Positions 1-9,454 of a stretch of DNA of 27,122 nucleotides are shown one piece after another; position 1 is the first letter of the stretch; each line of letters starts with the position of its first letter. The notes beneath the pieces are model-generated. The model did no database searches and was not told the origin of the DNA. It saw only the letters and a program-made list of their open reading frames with translations. The position numbers and the translations under genes were made by a program. Source of the DNA: Verrucomicrobiaceae bacterium (lineage in GTDB: Bacteria; Verrucomicrobiota; Verrucomicrobiae; Verrucomicrobiales; Akkermansiaceae). Location of the stretch: the NCBI GenBank assembly GCA_947372405.1, contig CANBTO010000010.1, positions 1-27,122 of the forward strand. The letters run 5' to 3'.

Positions 1-2256
1 ATTATCAAGCGTGGCTTTGAGTTTGGCGAGGTAGGGCTTGGCATCGGCGCCGAAGCCGGCCAGCAGGGCGAAGCGCGCCGCCTTGTCTTTGTTCCGGGTA
101 GCGGTTGGGAATGAATCAATGCAGATCTCGACCGCTTCCTTGATGTTGAGCCGGTATAGCAGTTGGACACCCAGCGCGGTCGCGTTTCCGCCACGGTATT
201 GGGTGTAGGCGCGATCAGTGCCACGGGTGGCCTGCACGACGTTGTCAGCCACGAAATGAAAATCCTCGAGCGGCATGCCGTTGGCAATAAGCCCCATTCC
301 AAGCGAGCGCACCTGGCTGGAATGTCTGTCTGCCAGCATCTTGTTGACGGCCTGATAGAACCGCGGCTTGTCGGTGATCAGTTTCTGCGAGTAGGGGTCG
401 CCGAGGCTGGCGAGGGCCAGTCCTACGGCCCGATCCAAGTCTCCATTCGGATCGTCTTTCTCGTCCTCGGCGATGACTTGGACGAGGTCGGGGAAATACT
501 TGAGCGCGGGTTTGTACAACTGACCACCCCACAAGTCCTTTTGATCGTAGTCTTCCTCCGGCTCGACAAAGCGTGCCCAAGCCGTGCCGCCTAGGACCTG
601 TGCGGCGGCGATACGGGTAGAAAGATCGGCATTTCGATCCCGCAGGATGATGGCAACCTGATCGAAAATCGCGGGGGTTTTATCCCAAAACCGGCCAACG
701 CCGGCCATGGAGGCGGCGTCGCGCTTTTCGGTTAGTCGTTTGGTGATGATCGCTTCGATTTCCTCGCGCTTGAACTTCAGCAGCTTGGTGGTGGCGGCAT
801 CGCGGATTTTCGGCGACCAATTGGTGTCAACGATTTCAAGCAATTGATCGACCTTCATTGGAATCAGATCGTTCAGCAGCTTGTGAACGTTGATCGTTTC
901 CTCGATTTCGCGGGCGTTTAGCACGATGGCCGGAGCGACATCGCGGCCAGTGATATGGAGCTTGCGGCGTCCGGCGCAGAGGTTGAGCAGGTAAGAACCG
1001 GTGTTGCCCAAGCCTTCATCGTTTCCCAGTTCATAGGTGTAGCCGCCCTGCCAGTCGTGATTGAGGGAATAGAGCCAATTGGTTTTCTTGAAAAACGCTG
1101 CGGAGGCTTCCGGACCGCCGATGTTGGCACCCAGACCGGTCCACAGGATATTAAAGAAGAAGGTGGCGTGGCCGGATTCCATGTCGTTGTAACCAGCCAT
1201 GGCCATGCGTGAGAAAAAACGCGCGCCCTCGACATGTCCCAAAGCGGCGAGGGCGATTGCCAGCGAGCCACTACTGCCGTTGTTGTTGTAGGCATCGGGT
1301 TCAGGGCCGTGATTGCCGTAGGGAAGCGCGCCTTTGTTGAGAAAATCGTGGATGTAATGATCCGTCGTCCTTTGAACCGCTTCTGTGATGCGCGGCGAAT
1401 CCACTCCACACTTGCGGGCCAGAATCAGGGAAATGTAAACCGGCATCGTCGGCTGGTTCATCACCCCGTAGCCGAAGGCTCGTCCTGTTAGAGGGTCGTG
1501 CATGCGATGTCCCCAGAGGCCTGCGGCGTCCTGTCCGGCCGCCAGGCCTTCAGCGTATGCCCGGATCGCAGGGAGCACGTATTCGTCCCGCGTGAGCAGG
1601 TAGTATTCGGTTAGAACCAGCGCCCTGTAGCCCCAATGCCAGGTGGCGAATGAAGTGGTGTTGCCAACCAGCGCGTTCGGATCATTCGGGCCGGCCCAGT
1701 CGATCCCATGCAAGTGTTCGCGGACGACTTGAATGCATTTGTCGTCCCCGGTTGCCATAAGACCAAGCAGTCCGATGTTCAGCTTGCCGTAATCCTTCGT
1801 CTTCAACAGGTGATCGGCTGCCTGGGTGATGAGCGCATCCGTTTTCGGGCAATCGTAGGGCGCGGTGTCCTTGAAAGTGTCCGCTCCATAAACACCGAGC
1901 TGCAGGGTGACCCGTTGCAACTGTTTGCCGCCTGCCTTACGCCTGACCATGAGCACCAGTTCGCCCTTGTTTTTCTCCGTCTGCGCCTGGGCGACAGCCG
2001 CCGCGAACTCGAAGCGTACCCGCTTGAGAAACGGCACCATGCCCGCGCCAACCACTTGGTCGCCGGGCCAGAGCTTGCCGTCGGCAGGCGAACCTTTTTC
2101 GATCTCCTTGACGTTGAACGCCCGCTCGCCGGCGATCATCGCGGTAATCCCGGTGGGGCCCATGTGCTGGGTCGCGGATACCGCTTGGGCGGATTGCTGG
2201 CCGGTCCATAGGAAGAGCGTGACGAGCAAAGCCAGATTTCTTGTTTGGTGGTTCAT
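1..2256 (-). CDS. Secreted PDZ / DUF6288-type protein, 3' end cut by window
   Basis: An open frame without stop runs from the ATG at 2256 to the left edge (752 codons seen), so the C-terminus is missing. Residues 1-25 form a signal peptide (MNHQTRNLALLVTLFLW...). A PDZ-like domain follows: GPTG at 33-36, GSPADGKL at 55-62, PGDQV at 64-68. The rest is a long helical region with many Trp, Gly and His residues, including LWGHRMHD, YGNHGPEPDAYNNNG and NHDWQGGYTYELGN, and then a HEAT-like alanine/leucine-rich part. This layout matches the large exported proteins annotated as DUF6288 in Planctomycetes and Verrucomicrobia; their function is unknown. It starts 42 bases after the stop of the beta-propeller gene and is the last visible gene of the MoxR operon. 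The family name is from memory of its sequence style; secretion and the PDZ domain are visible directly. Confidence 0.8.
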   Translation of the reverse strand, partial: MNHQTRNLALLVTLFLWTGQQSAQAVSATQHMGPTGITAMIAGERAFNVKEIEKGSPADGKLWPGDQVVGAGMVPFLKRVRFEFAAAVAQAQTEKNKGELVLMVRRKAGGKQLQRVTLQLGVYGADTFKDTAPYDCPKTDALITQAADHLLKTKDYGKLNIGLLGLMATGDDKCIQVVREHLHGIDWAGPNDPNALVGNTTSFATWHWGYRALVLTEYYLLTRDEYVLPAIRAYAEGLAAGQDAAGLWGHRMHDPLTGRAFGYGVMNQPTMPVYISLILARKCGVDSPRITEAVQRTTDHYIHDFLNKGALPYGNHGPEPDAYNNNGSSGSLAIALAALGHVEGARFFSRMAMAGYNDMESGHATFFFNILWTGLGANIGGPEASAAFFKKTNWLYSLNHDWQGGYTYELGNDEGLGNTGSYLLNLCAGRRKLHITGRDVAPAIVLNAREIEETINVHKLLNDLIPMKVDQLLEIVDTNWSPKIRDAATTKLLKFKREEIEAIITKRLTEKRDAASMAGVGRFWDKTPAIFDQVAIILRDRNADLSTRIAAAQVLGGTAWARFVEPEEDYDQKDLWGGQLYKPALKYFPDLVQVIAEDEKDDPNGDLDRAVGLALASLGDPYSQKLITDKPRFYQAVNKMLADRHSSQVRSLGMGLIANGMPLEDFHFVADNVVQATRGTDRAYTQYRGGNATALGVQLLYRLNIKEAVEICIDSFPTATRNKDKAARFALLAGFGADAKPYLAKLKATLDN

Positions 2257-2298
2257 ATTCGAAAAGAATTTCTTTGGTGTGATCCATGCGAATCCGCA

Positions 2299-5058
2299 TC
2301 ACTTCCCCGTGTTAGGTGGCGGCATTTTCCTGATTCCCAGCAATTCCCCAGTGGCCATGTCGTGGTCGGATGACGCTTCGGTCCAACTCAATCTAACTTT
2401 GTCGCGATCATCTGTGATCCTGCTCCGGCTCGCAACGGCATTGCTGACGAAGCGGTTCCAAACAAGCTGCCCTTCCCTGACGCACATGAGCATGCAATCA
2501 CCCCAGATCACCAGGGTGCCGTCGTCCCGCTTCATCACGTTCCCGTCCCGCTGGGGGGCAAGCGCCGAGCCTCTTGCATAGCAATCGACGAGCTGGCGGT
2601 CGTAGAATTCATTTCGCAGCGGCTGATCGCTGATCACGAAGAGGTCCGTTCCTTGAATCATGAAACTCATCGGACATTCCTTGCCCATGTTCCAAGGCCG
2701 CGATTCGAGCAGTGAGCCGTTGCGCGCGTCGAAACGCTGGAGGGAGTTCTTGGTGCCACAGTAAACCGATGAACCGATCAACTGGGCGCGCGGCAACTGG
2801 AATCCGTTAGCATGCTCGGCGGACAGCCGCTGTCCCCAGCGCATTTTGCCGTTGTTGACGTCGATGCCATAAAGCGAATTGTCACCCACCACGAGTAACA
2901 GGTCTTCGCAGATGCCCAGCAACTCGCGCCCCCGCAGCAGCGGAGTCCGCCAGACACAGCGTCCGGTTTCCTTGTCCAAGGCGAACGGCCGGCCCGAATA
3001 CTTTGGCATGCAGATCACCTTGTCCGCGGTCACGATCGTGGAAGTGCCGAGATTCCACTCGGACGGCACGTCGTCCGGGTGGGCGAGTGGCCGGAAGAAA
3101 TGAATCCAGTCCATTTCGCCGTCGCGGATATCCGCCCGGATCACCCGGCCGGAATTGGAGCAGAAGTAAATGGCACCGTCGCTGGCCTGCGGTTCGCTGC
3201 CGACGCTCTGGTGCAATGCCGGTTCGCCGATGGTTTGCGCGACATCGTAAACGCGGGTCCACCGGTGTTTCATGCCATCGATCTCGAAACAACTGAGCGC
3301 GATATCGGCAAAGTTCCTGGTTTCCGGCGGCCATCGCTCGAGTATGGTCGAGGTCTGCACCGCTTGAACCCCGAACGCTTGGTGATCGGCAACCAGCGGA
3401 CTGCCCGTCGGCCGATACAGCCGCAACGAGTGGGGATCGTGCGGGCTGCCATCGCCCACCGACATGCCGTCGCTGCTGTTCAGCGCAACCATTCGATTGT
3501 CATAGCTCGTGATGATAGATTGTCCGGCGAAGCGCGGGCGATAGGGGGCGTTTCCCCAAGAGTACCGGTCCATCCGCTTGAGGTCGCTCCACAGGGGCTT
3601 CGAGAGGTCGTCCGTGGAATACATGGCCATCATGCGCGGGCTGCTCACTAACAGGTGTCCGTCGCTTGCCTGCATGTCCACATTGAAGACCTCGCCGGAA
3701 AACTGGGCCGGCGGAAGATGGATGATGCGAGGCCGGAGCGATTCGAGAGACGCGGATTGTGAAACATCTTCATTTTTCCGGACGAGTAGTTGCTTGATTT
3801 CATCCGTCGTTGCACGCTTGCCATACCATGGCCACGTTGACTTTGGAGCAACACCGTCAAACGCCCGAGAAACGTCTCCAGCTTTTCCAAACTGCGACAG
3901 ACCCACCCACAGGCCGACTTGCGCCTGTTCGCGGAGGTCCTGCGTTTCCGCGTGACGCAGCACATCCTGGTAGCTGCGGAACGCGCACTGCACTTCACCT
4001 TGGAAGAGTTGTTGCTGCGCGGATTGCAGAAGCAAGCGCTGCGCTGATTCCGACCATGGATAGCGTCGGAAAAGATCCAATGGTTTCGAGGGCTTGGCTG
4101 GCTGGGCGCTTGCCTTTTTGAAACCCGTCTCCTGCAAGGTGCGGAGTCCGGCAAGTTCAGCTTCCGGTCTGCCTAACAAATGCGCGGCGAGCGCTCTTTC
4201 CGTGTTGAGAAACCCGCATCCGTCAAGCCATGGCAGCTCCCCGAATTTAGCGGCTTGGGCGATCAATGCGTCGAAGTCTTTCGCATGGGTGGATAAGGAC
4301 GCGCCGAGGGCCTGGTTCCAAACCTCCACATCCGAATCGATGGTGCCAAACAGGTCCAGTATGGGAAACGGACTTCCCTTGATCGGTGGAGAACCGGGAA
4401 CGTCGGGCCCCGCAGCATCGATGACGAACCTCGTGGTCTGCCTGGCCCATGCCTCTCTTGTTAGGGAATCCACGTCGAACTCCTTGCGATTTGTCTCCCA
4501 CATGATGCGCACTTCATCATCGGGTGGCGCGCCTTTCATGTCGGCGGCGACTTGATCGTAGAGTTGCGGGGTCTCGGCATGATCCATCAGGCGGGCGCAA
4601 CGTGCGCGGACCACACGCCAAAACGGATGATCGTGGTTCGCCACGGCGATTTGTTCATACATGGCGAGCGCCTCGTGAAGTCGGGTCGGATCCTTGTAGG
4701 CCGTTAGAAAGCCGTAAACAAAGGCGCGTTTCACCGCCAGTGACCCAGCGGACAGTTTGCCTTCGCGCTGAAGTTCGAGGATGGCGGCCGCAGCCTGCTT
4801 CGCCGCAACGTTTGGCTTAGATACCCGACCTGCGGTGAGATCCTCGAACAAATCGGCGGGATAATTTTTCGTGAGTTCATCCCCGAGTTTGACAAGAGAT
4901 TCATCGGTGTTGCCGGAGGTTTGTTCGACCGCTTTCGTCGGTTCGACTGTATCGGCAGCGACGACGAAATTCCCTAACAGTAGCGGAATGGTCAGGATGG
5001 CGGTGCGTGTCCACATTCCGGCATGAGGGAGTTTGTGACCTGTGATTTGCATTCCCAT
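2299..5058 (-). CDS. Secreted PQQ-type beta-propeller repeat protein with helical N-terminal half
   Basis: About 919 residues. The frame can open at GTG 5064 (its GTGA overlaps the upstream stop), ATG 5058 or ATG 5016. I chose ATG 5058 because AGAAG lies 5 bases before it. The hydrophobic signal segment starts around the 5016 Met and ends near FVVAA. The first ~420 residues are Ala/Leu-rich helices of TPR type. From about residue 430 to the end come WD/PQQ-like blades, for example PFALDKETGRCVWRTPL followed by LYGIDVNNGKMRWGQRL, the usual 'D-x-x-T/N-G-x-x-x-W' signature of PQQ_2 propellers. No dehydrogenase domain or heme motif is visible, so a scaffold or binding role in the periplasm is more likely than PQQ enzymology. 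It is coupled to the preceding prenyltransferase-like gene. Confidence 0.85.
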   Translation of the reverse strand: MGMQITGHKLPHAGMWTRTAILTIPLLLGNFVVAADTVEPTKAVEQTSGNTDESLVKLGDELTKNYPADLFEDLTAGRVSKPNVAAKQAAAAILELQREGKLSAGSLAVKRAFVYGFLTAYKDPTRLHEALAMYEQIAVANHDHPFWRVVRARCARLMDHAETPQLYDQVAADMKGAPPDDEVRIMWETNRKEFDVDSLTREAWARQTTRFVIDAAGPDVPGSPPIKGSPFPILDLFGTIDSDVEVWNQALGASLSTHAKDFDALIAQAAKFGELPWLDGCGFLNTERALAAHLLGRPEAELAGLRTLQETGFKKASAQPAKPSKPLDLFRRYPWSESAQRLLLQSAQQQLFQGEVQCAFRSYQDVLRHAETQDLREQAQVGLWVGLSQFGKAGDVSRAFDGVAPKSTWPWYGKRATTDEIKQLLVRKNEDVSQSASLESLRPRIIHLPPAQFSGEVFNVDMQASDGHLLVSSPRMMAMYSTDDLSKPLWSDLKRMDRYSWGNAPYRPRFAGQSIITSYDNRMVALNSSDGMSVGDGSPHDPHSLRLYRPTGSPLVADHQAFGVQAVQTSTILERWPPETRNFADIALSCFEIDGMKHRWTRVYDVAQTIGEPALHQSVGSEPQASDGAIYFCSNSGRVIRADIRDGEMDWIHFFRPLAHPDDVPSEWNLGTSTIVTADKVICMPKYSGRPFALDKETGRCVWRTPLLRGRELLGICEDLLLVVGDNSLYGIDVNNGKMRWGQRLSAEHANGFQLPRAQLIGSSVYCGTKNSLQRFDARNGSLLESRPWNMGKECPMSFMIQGTDLFVISDQPLRNEFYDRQLVDCYARGSALAPQRDGNVMKRDDGTLVIWGDCMLMCVREGQLVWNRFVSNAVASRSRITDDRDKVRLSWTEASSDHDMATGELLGIRKMPPPNTGK

Positions 5059-5060
5059 AT

Positions 5061-6107
5061 TCACTTCTGGTAGATTGGCAGAAAACGATAGGGCACTCCG
5101 AGCGTCAGGATGACGAATCCCGTATCAACGGCGCTGAATGAATTCTTGTCCAATCCCCAACCGCCGTTTTCATGTTGGCTGGCGAGGAGGGCTTTCGAGA
5201 CCCTCGGATACCACTTGTTGAAAGCGTCATCGCCCGCCTGATACATGACTTGTACCGCATAGTACTGGCCGTAGTGGAAGGTCGGGTCGGAGCCTTCGAA
5301 CCCGGCATCGGGCGTTGCGCTGAGGAAAGCCACACCGCCGCGTGTTGCAGGGTGCTGGTGCTCTCCACACAGCATCAGGGCCAGGGTGCAGGCGGCGGTC
5401 CGGGCGAAGCCTCCACCGCCCAGGGGAGCGCCCGACACCCGCTGATAGGCAAAGCCGCCGGTGGACCGCACCTCGCACGCGAAAAGGTATTCCGCCGCCC
5501 GCTGCATGGTTTTCGCGGGCACGGCGATCCCGGACTCGCGGGCCGAAGCCAACGCCACGATCTGCATCGCCGAGCAGGAGGTATCCGCAGAAGTGGGGCG
5601 CGGGGTGTAGCGCCAACCGCCCTCGTAATTCTGCGCATTGATCGTCGCGTTGACGCCACGGATCAGAGCCTGGCGGATTCGCGGATCCTTGCTCTGTCCC
5701 CAGGCTTCGGATAGCGCGAGAAGGGCAAGGCCGTGCTCATACATGCCGCGGTCCGATGCATCGTGAAAGTATCCGCCCTTCTGCACGGATAACAGGAAAT
5801 CAATCGCCTTGTTCATGGCCTCGCCATGTTCTCCCTCGCCGGGGACATGGCCTTGCAGCATGAATGACATCAACCCGAGGGCGGTTCCTCCGCTGCGGTG
5901 GCTGGCGCCCCAGCTTCCATCGGTATTTTGCGAGGCGGCGAACAATTCCAGTCCGCGGTTGATGGATTGCTTCACCTCGGCCGGCAAGCGCGCGATGGAA
6001 GTGCGCTGTTCCGCTTCCTGGGCGTGGATCGTGGAAAATCCGGCGAAGCAGATTGCGGTAACTGCGGATAAAGTGGTTAGGCTTCTCATTCTGATAGGTT
6101 GTTTCAT
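5061..6107 (-). CDS. Secreted prenyltransferase/squalene-oxidase repeat protein (alpha/alpha barrel)
   Basis: 348 residues with a signal peptide ending near IHAQ (residues 27-30). The body carries repeated motifs of the prenyltransferase/squalene oxidase family: QNTDGSWG (60-67), QNYEGGWRY and ENGGWG near the C-terminus, each closing a helical hairpin of an alpha/alpha toroid. No DXDD cyclase acid motif and no zinc-site pattern of protein prenyltransferases is seen, so cyclase or transferase activity is unlikely. Such secreted forms are common in planctomycete and verrucomicrobial MoxR/vWA gene clusters and probably bind another protein or a glycan (inference). The ATG at 6107 overlaps the stop of the upstream gene as ATGA, and the 3' end overlaps the next frame as GTGA. 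A second in-frame ATG at 6089 is possible. Confidence 0.87.
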   Translation of the reverse strand: MKQPIRMRSLTTLSAVTAICFAGFSTIHAQEAEQRTSIARLPAEVKQSINRGLELFAASQNTDGSWGASHRSGGTALGLMSFMLQGHVPGEGEHGEAMNKAIDFLLSVQKGGYFHDASDRGMYEHGLALLALSEAWGQSKDPRIRQALIRGVNATINAQNYEGGWRYTPRPTSADTSCSAMQIVALASARESGIAVPAKTMQRAAEYLFACEVRSTGGFAYQRVSGAPLGGGGFARTAACTLALMLCGEHQHPATRGGVAFLSATPDAGFEGSDPTFHYGQYYAVQVMYQAGDDAFNKWYPRVSKALLASQHENGGWGLDKNSFSAVDTGFVILTLGVPYRFLPIYQK

Positions 6108-7768
6108 TCCGAGATGAGCTCGTAGTAGTCCGCGACCTGACTGCGGAATTCAGGTGGCAGTTGTCGGACATAGTCCTGGATTTTCGCCTTCCGTTGTTGG
6201 CGTTGCATCGAATCGCGTGCGAGGCCTTCCTTTTTAACGGCATTTGCATAGCCCATCTCGTTGCTGCCCGGACCACTGGGGTTTTTATTCTGTCCCACGG
6301 AGGCTGCGCCTTCGTCCGTTACGCCCTTCGCTTCTTCCTCATGTTCGGTGAGTCCGATGATCAGATTCGCCGCGGCGGCGGTGGCACCGGGAGCGGCTCC
6401 CTTGCCTCCCTCCGGGATACTTAATTCGTAGGCCGCCGCCGATTCGAAAAATTCCGGTATGGCCGTGTCCGCCAATGCCACGTCTGCCTCTTCTCCGTCG
6501 GGTGGCAGCTTGAACAACGCCTCGGGCACTTCCGGTGATTTGACCCAGTGTGCCTCCTTCCCCACTTCATCCGCGGTCATGGAGGCACTGCCGTAAACCG
6601 ACTCCAGAAGAACGATGACTTTCTTCTGCGCGGCCACGGACTTTTCCTTTTCAGCCGCCTTGATGGCATCGATCGCCTCGCCAAGCGAGATCATCAGTGG
6701 TTCCGCCAGATATTCCCCTTCCTTGTTCACAAACAGGTCGGGCGCGTCGAAGGCGGATTTGTTGATCTCATCCCGGATCTCGATTTGGCGGGCTTCGTAA
6801 AACGCGGTTTTGTTAGCCAGATCCTGCTCGGCTTCCGTTTCAGTCATGAGGATTTTCTGTTTTTGAATCAGTTTCTCAAGACCCGCCACAAAGTCGGCGA
6901 GTTCAAACTGGCCCGATGATAGAATCTGCAAGGCAGACTTGAGCATGGCGATGACCGCGTCCTGCGCGCCGACCGCAGAGAGAACATCCCCGCTGTCAAT
7001 CTGGGTGATGGCAGCCTGCAGGATATTGGCAGAGGTGGTTCGGGTTTCGATGATCTCCTGGAAATCCTTGTTCTTCGGCGGTTCCGGGTTGAGCACCTCG
7101 GCGGCCTGTTGGAAGCGTGATTTGGCAGCTTCGTCCGCCGCTTCCTCACGGGCTTTGGCCAACTGCTCAAGGAATTTGCCATTGCGGTCCAGGATCGTCG
7201 TCTGTTCCTGCATCAGCGGTCCCTTCCCAGCGCCTGATGTTTCGGGACTGATGAGCATGGTTTTCCCCCATTCCGCCGTCCTGCCGCGCACGAGAGTCTG
7301 CACCTTGATCATGTCCTTGAGTTCCTCCACCAGCGCCTCGCCAGCCAGCATGGAAGCGCTTCCCGCCAAAACCTTGCCAAGCTCCGCGACGATGGCATCC
7401 ATCTCCTCATCGGCGGATTTCATGTGGTGTTGTCTGGCATCGCTTTCAAGTCGCGCGTTGCGCAGGTGCGTCGCCACAGCCGGAAGCCGGTCCTCGGCCA
7501 CTTGATGAATCACCTCTTTGAATGTTTCGACCTTCTTGCCGCCACCCTGATCTAGCAGGCCGTTGGACTTAAGGTCCTCCAACAGACTGGCAACATCGCC
7601 AGCCACCTTGCCCAGTTTTCTCGCCTCCGCGCCTTGTTGGGATTCCAGCTTGCGCAAATCCTCGCCAGACTGCGGCGCAGGTTCATCGGCGAATGCCCGT
7701 GGCAGGCCCGGGAGCAGGACTGCTAGAGACAAGAAGGTAAACAGGATGCGGTGCGGAGTCGGTTTCAT
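6104..7768 (-). CDS. Secreted helical/coiled-coil protein of unknown function
   Basis: 554 residues. The start at ATG 7768 is well supported: AAGGAG stands 7 bases upstream, the ATG overlaps the preceding stop as ATGA, and a clear signal peptide follows (MKPTPHRILFTFLSLAVLL..., cleavage near AFA-DE). The frame is open further upstream, but that part reads through the end of the previous gene. The mature protein is almost entirely helical and rich in Ala, Glu, Lys and Leu, consistent with coiled coils. A low-complexity Gly/Ala stretch lies near residues 455-470. It ends with a motif YVRQLPPEFRSQVADYY. I recall similar tails at the C-termini of DUF4175-like proteins in related operons. With the DUF4175-like membrane protein just upstream, it could be the detached helical half of one ancestral protein (inference). 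No catalytic motif is seen. Confidence 0.8.
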   Translation of the reverse strand: MKPTPHRILFTFLSLAVLLPGLPRAFADEPAPQSGEDLRKLESQQGAEARKLGKVAGDVASLLEDLKSNGLLDQGGGKKVETFKEVIHQVAEDRLPAVATHLRNARLESDARQHHMKSADEEMDAIVAELGKVLAGSASMLAGEALVEELKDMIKVQTLVRGRTAEWGKTMLISPETSGAGKGPLMQEQTTILDRNGKFLEQLAKAREEAADEAAKSRFQQAAEVLNPEPPKNKDFQEIIETRTTSANILQAAITQIDSGDVLSAVGAQDAVIAMLKSALQILSSGQFELADFVAGLEKLIQKQKILMTETEAEQDLANKTAFYEARQIEIRDEINKSAFDAPDLFVNKEGEYLAEPLMISLGEAIDAIKAAEKEKSVAAQKKVIVLLESVYGSASMTADEVGKEAHWVKSPEVPEALFKLPPDGEEADVALADTAIPEFFESAAAYELSIPEGGKGAAPGATAAAANLIIGLTEHEEEAKGVTDEGAASVGQNKNPSGPGSNEMGYANAVKKEGLARDSMQRQQRKAKIQDYVRQLPPEFRSQVADYYELISE

Positions 7769-9450
7769 TTTTGGTCTCCTTCCGGTTCGGACAATCGCTT
7801 TTTGATTTGTTTCGAGGTATTTCTCTGAGTGATGAAAGTCGCGTTGACGGCCTCGTTGCGAATGGTTAGTTCGCGCCGAAACCACTCCAGGTATTCCTCG
7901 TTGCTGACAATCGACAGTCGCCGCACTGGCGAACGAACAATCCGTTCACCGGACTCATCCGGCCGCAGATCTGATGCTTCAAGATGGTAATCGACTTGCT
8001 GGCCCGGTCCAAGAGTGATGATATCGTCGGCGAGCACCCATGTGTGAACATTCTTGAAACTCGTTTGGCCTTGCTGCATCGGGAGAGGAATCCGTCCTTT
8101 TCCAAGCGGTACACTGCCTTCTTCGGGGCGACCTTGAGCCGACACGGAATAGACCAGCCAGATCTTGTCCAAGCCGTGATCGTCCTGTGCCTGCCATCGG
8201 ATTTCGACTTTCTTTCCGAGGGTGGCCGGTCCATTGGGAGTCTCACCGACAAACGCGATCTGGGGCAGGCCGTCCTTGACGACCCGTACGCTGTATTCGA
8301 CGTCTTGGAATTGGAAACGGTTGCCACTGCCACCTTCGATCCACTCGAAGGTGTAGTTGAACATCCGGTCGGCTGTTAGCGAGAAGTTGATGTCTTTTCC
8401 TCCCTCGCCGATCGTGGCGTCGAGGCGCTGGTCGCCGTAAATGACACCGAGTTTTCCCACGGGCTTGTCACATGCGATTTTCCAGTCGATCCGCGTGCCC
8501 TCGGGCACTTCAAGGTTGAGCTGATCGGTCGTTTCCGGCGCGCGGTTCAGATAGGCGGGGAAGGTCAACTGCAATTCCGCTTTCACGATTCGCGGGGCAC
8601 GCACGACGGAAATTCCGAACTCAGCCGAGCGATAGTCGCCCATGGTCACGAAGTAGCGCATGTCACGGTCAGGCGATTCTAACACGCGTCGGAAGGTGAA
8701 CCCGTTGGCGAGTTTGTCCATCGGCAGTTCATTCCATGACTTCGCCCCGTCCGTCGGCTTCATGTGGAGGATTGCATTTTCCGGAATGACTCCCCCGGCG
8801 GTGGCGTTGATGTCGGCGGATTTCCCGAACGGCACGACCATGTCTCCGCTGATCCCGGCCAACCGGGTTTGCAGGGGATAGGTTGTTTCGATGCCAGCCA
8901 TGCGTTTGAAGAGGGCGCCGAAATGTGCGGACCAGCGCACGCTCGACGCTGCGGCGACCAAAAGCACGACAGCTGCGAAGACCACGAGTTTCTTGATCTG
9001 CGAGAAATCGATGATGTCGCTGAACTGCAACTGGTGGGATTTTTGGATGGCAAAATCCCGCATCGCATCGAGCAACTCCGGCGAGGCGTGGGACTGGCGT
9101 TTCATGCTTTCCAGCTCGGTATAGGATACCAGCGACGACATGAGTTCCGGATGTTTCGCCTCGACTTCCACGGCAATCCGGGTGGCGTCGTAGGGCCGCA
9201 GGCGGCTGAGCCAGTCGCGCCAGATCACCCACAGCATGGTGGCCAGACCGGTGATTCCGAGGATGACCGAAACGCCCCCGGGCATCCGGGTCTTAAAGAG
9301 CAAACCCCAGTCGATGAGCAGGCCGATCAACACGAGCGTCACCAGCCAGATCACGGAGCGGCCGAGACCACGAAGGTGACAGAAGCGACGTTCCTGCCTC
9401 CAGGCATGCTTGAGTTGTTGTTCAATCGTCATTTCGGTCGGTGAACTCAT
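7765..9450 (-). CDS. DUF4175-like membrane protein
   Basis: 561 residues. Two membrane segments near the N-terminus (about 29-50 and 57-77) are followed by a short helical loop and a third membrane segment at about 152-170. The remaining ~390 residues are beta-rich and extracytoplasmic, with Ig-like segments such as AELQLTFPAYLNR and IRWQAQDDHGLDKIWLVY. 'D-D-H-G-L' with a following beta strand is typical of DUF4175-type proteins next to vWA genes in Planctomycetes and Verrucomicrobia. It lacks the long helical C-terminal half of classical DUF4175 proteins; the next gene may supply it. It starts 4 bases after the stop of the vWA/GATase gene; no strong ribosome binding site is seen, in keeping with translational coupling. 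Function unknown; likely a periplasm-facing subunit of the MoxR/vWA assembly. Confidence 0.75.
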   Translation of the reverse strand: MSSPTEMTIEQQLKHAWRQERRFCHLRGLGRSVIWLVTLVLIGLLIDWGLLFKTRMPGGVSVILGITGLATMLWVIWRDWLSRLRPYDATRIAVEVEAKHPELMSSLVSYTELESMKRQSHASPELLDAMRDFAIQKSHQLQFSDIIDFSQIKKLVVFAAVVLLVAAASSVRWSAHFGALFKRMAGIETTYPLQTRLAGISGDMVVPFGKSADINATAGGVIPENAILHMKPTDGAKSWNELPMDKLANGFTFRRVLESPDRDMRYFVTMGDYRSAEFGISVVRAPRIVKAELQLTFPAYLNRAPETTDQLNLEVPEGTRIDWKIACDKPVGKLGVIYGDQRLDATIGEGGKDINFSLTADRMFNYTFEWIEGGSGNRFQFQDVEYSVRVVKDGLPQIAFVGETPNGPATLGKKVEIRWQAQDDHGLDKIWLVYSVSAQGRPEEGSVPLGKGRIPLPMQQGQTSFKNVHTWVLADDIITLGPGQQVDYHLEASDLRPDESGERIVRSPVRRLSIVSNEEYLEWFRRELTIRNEAVNATFITQRNTSKQIKKRLSEPEGDQK

Positions 9451-9454
9451 GGGG

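Noticed and set aside
2299..5058. PQQ-dependent dehydrogenase
   Set aside because: Only propeller repeats are seen; no quinoprotein catalytic signature or cytochrome CXXCH motif, and the N-terminal half is helical.
5061..6107. Squalene/hopene cyclase
   Set aside because: Too short (348 against about 630 residues), exported, and lacking DXDD.
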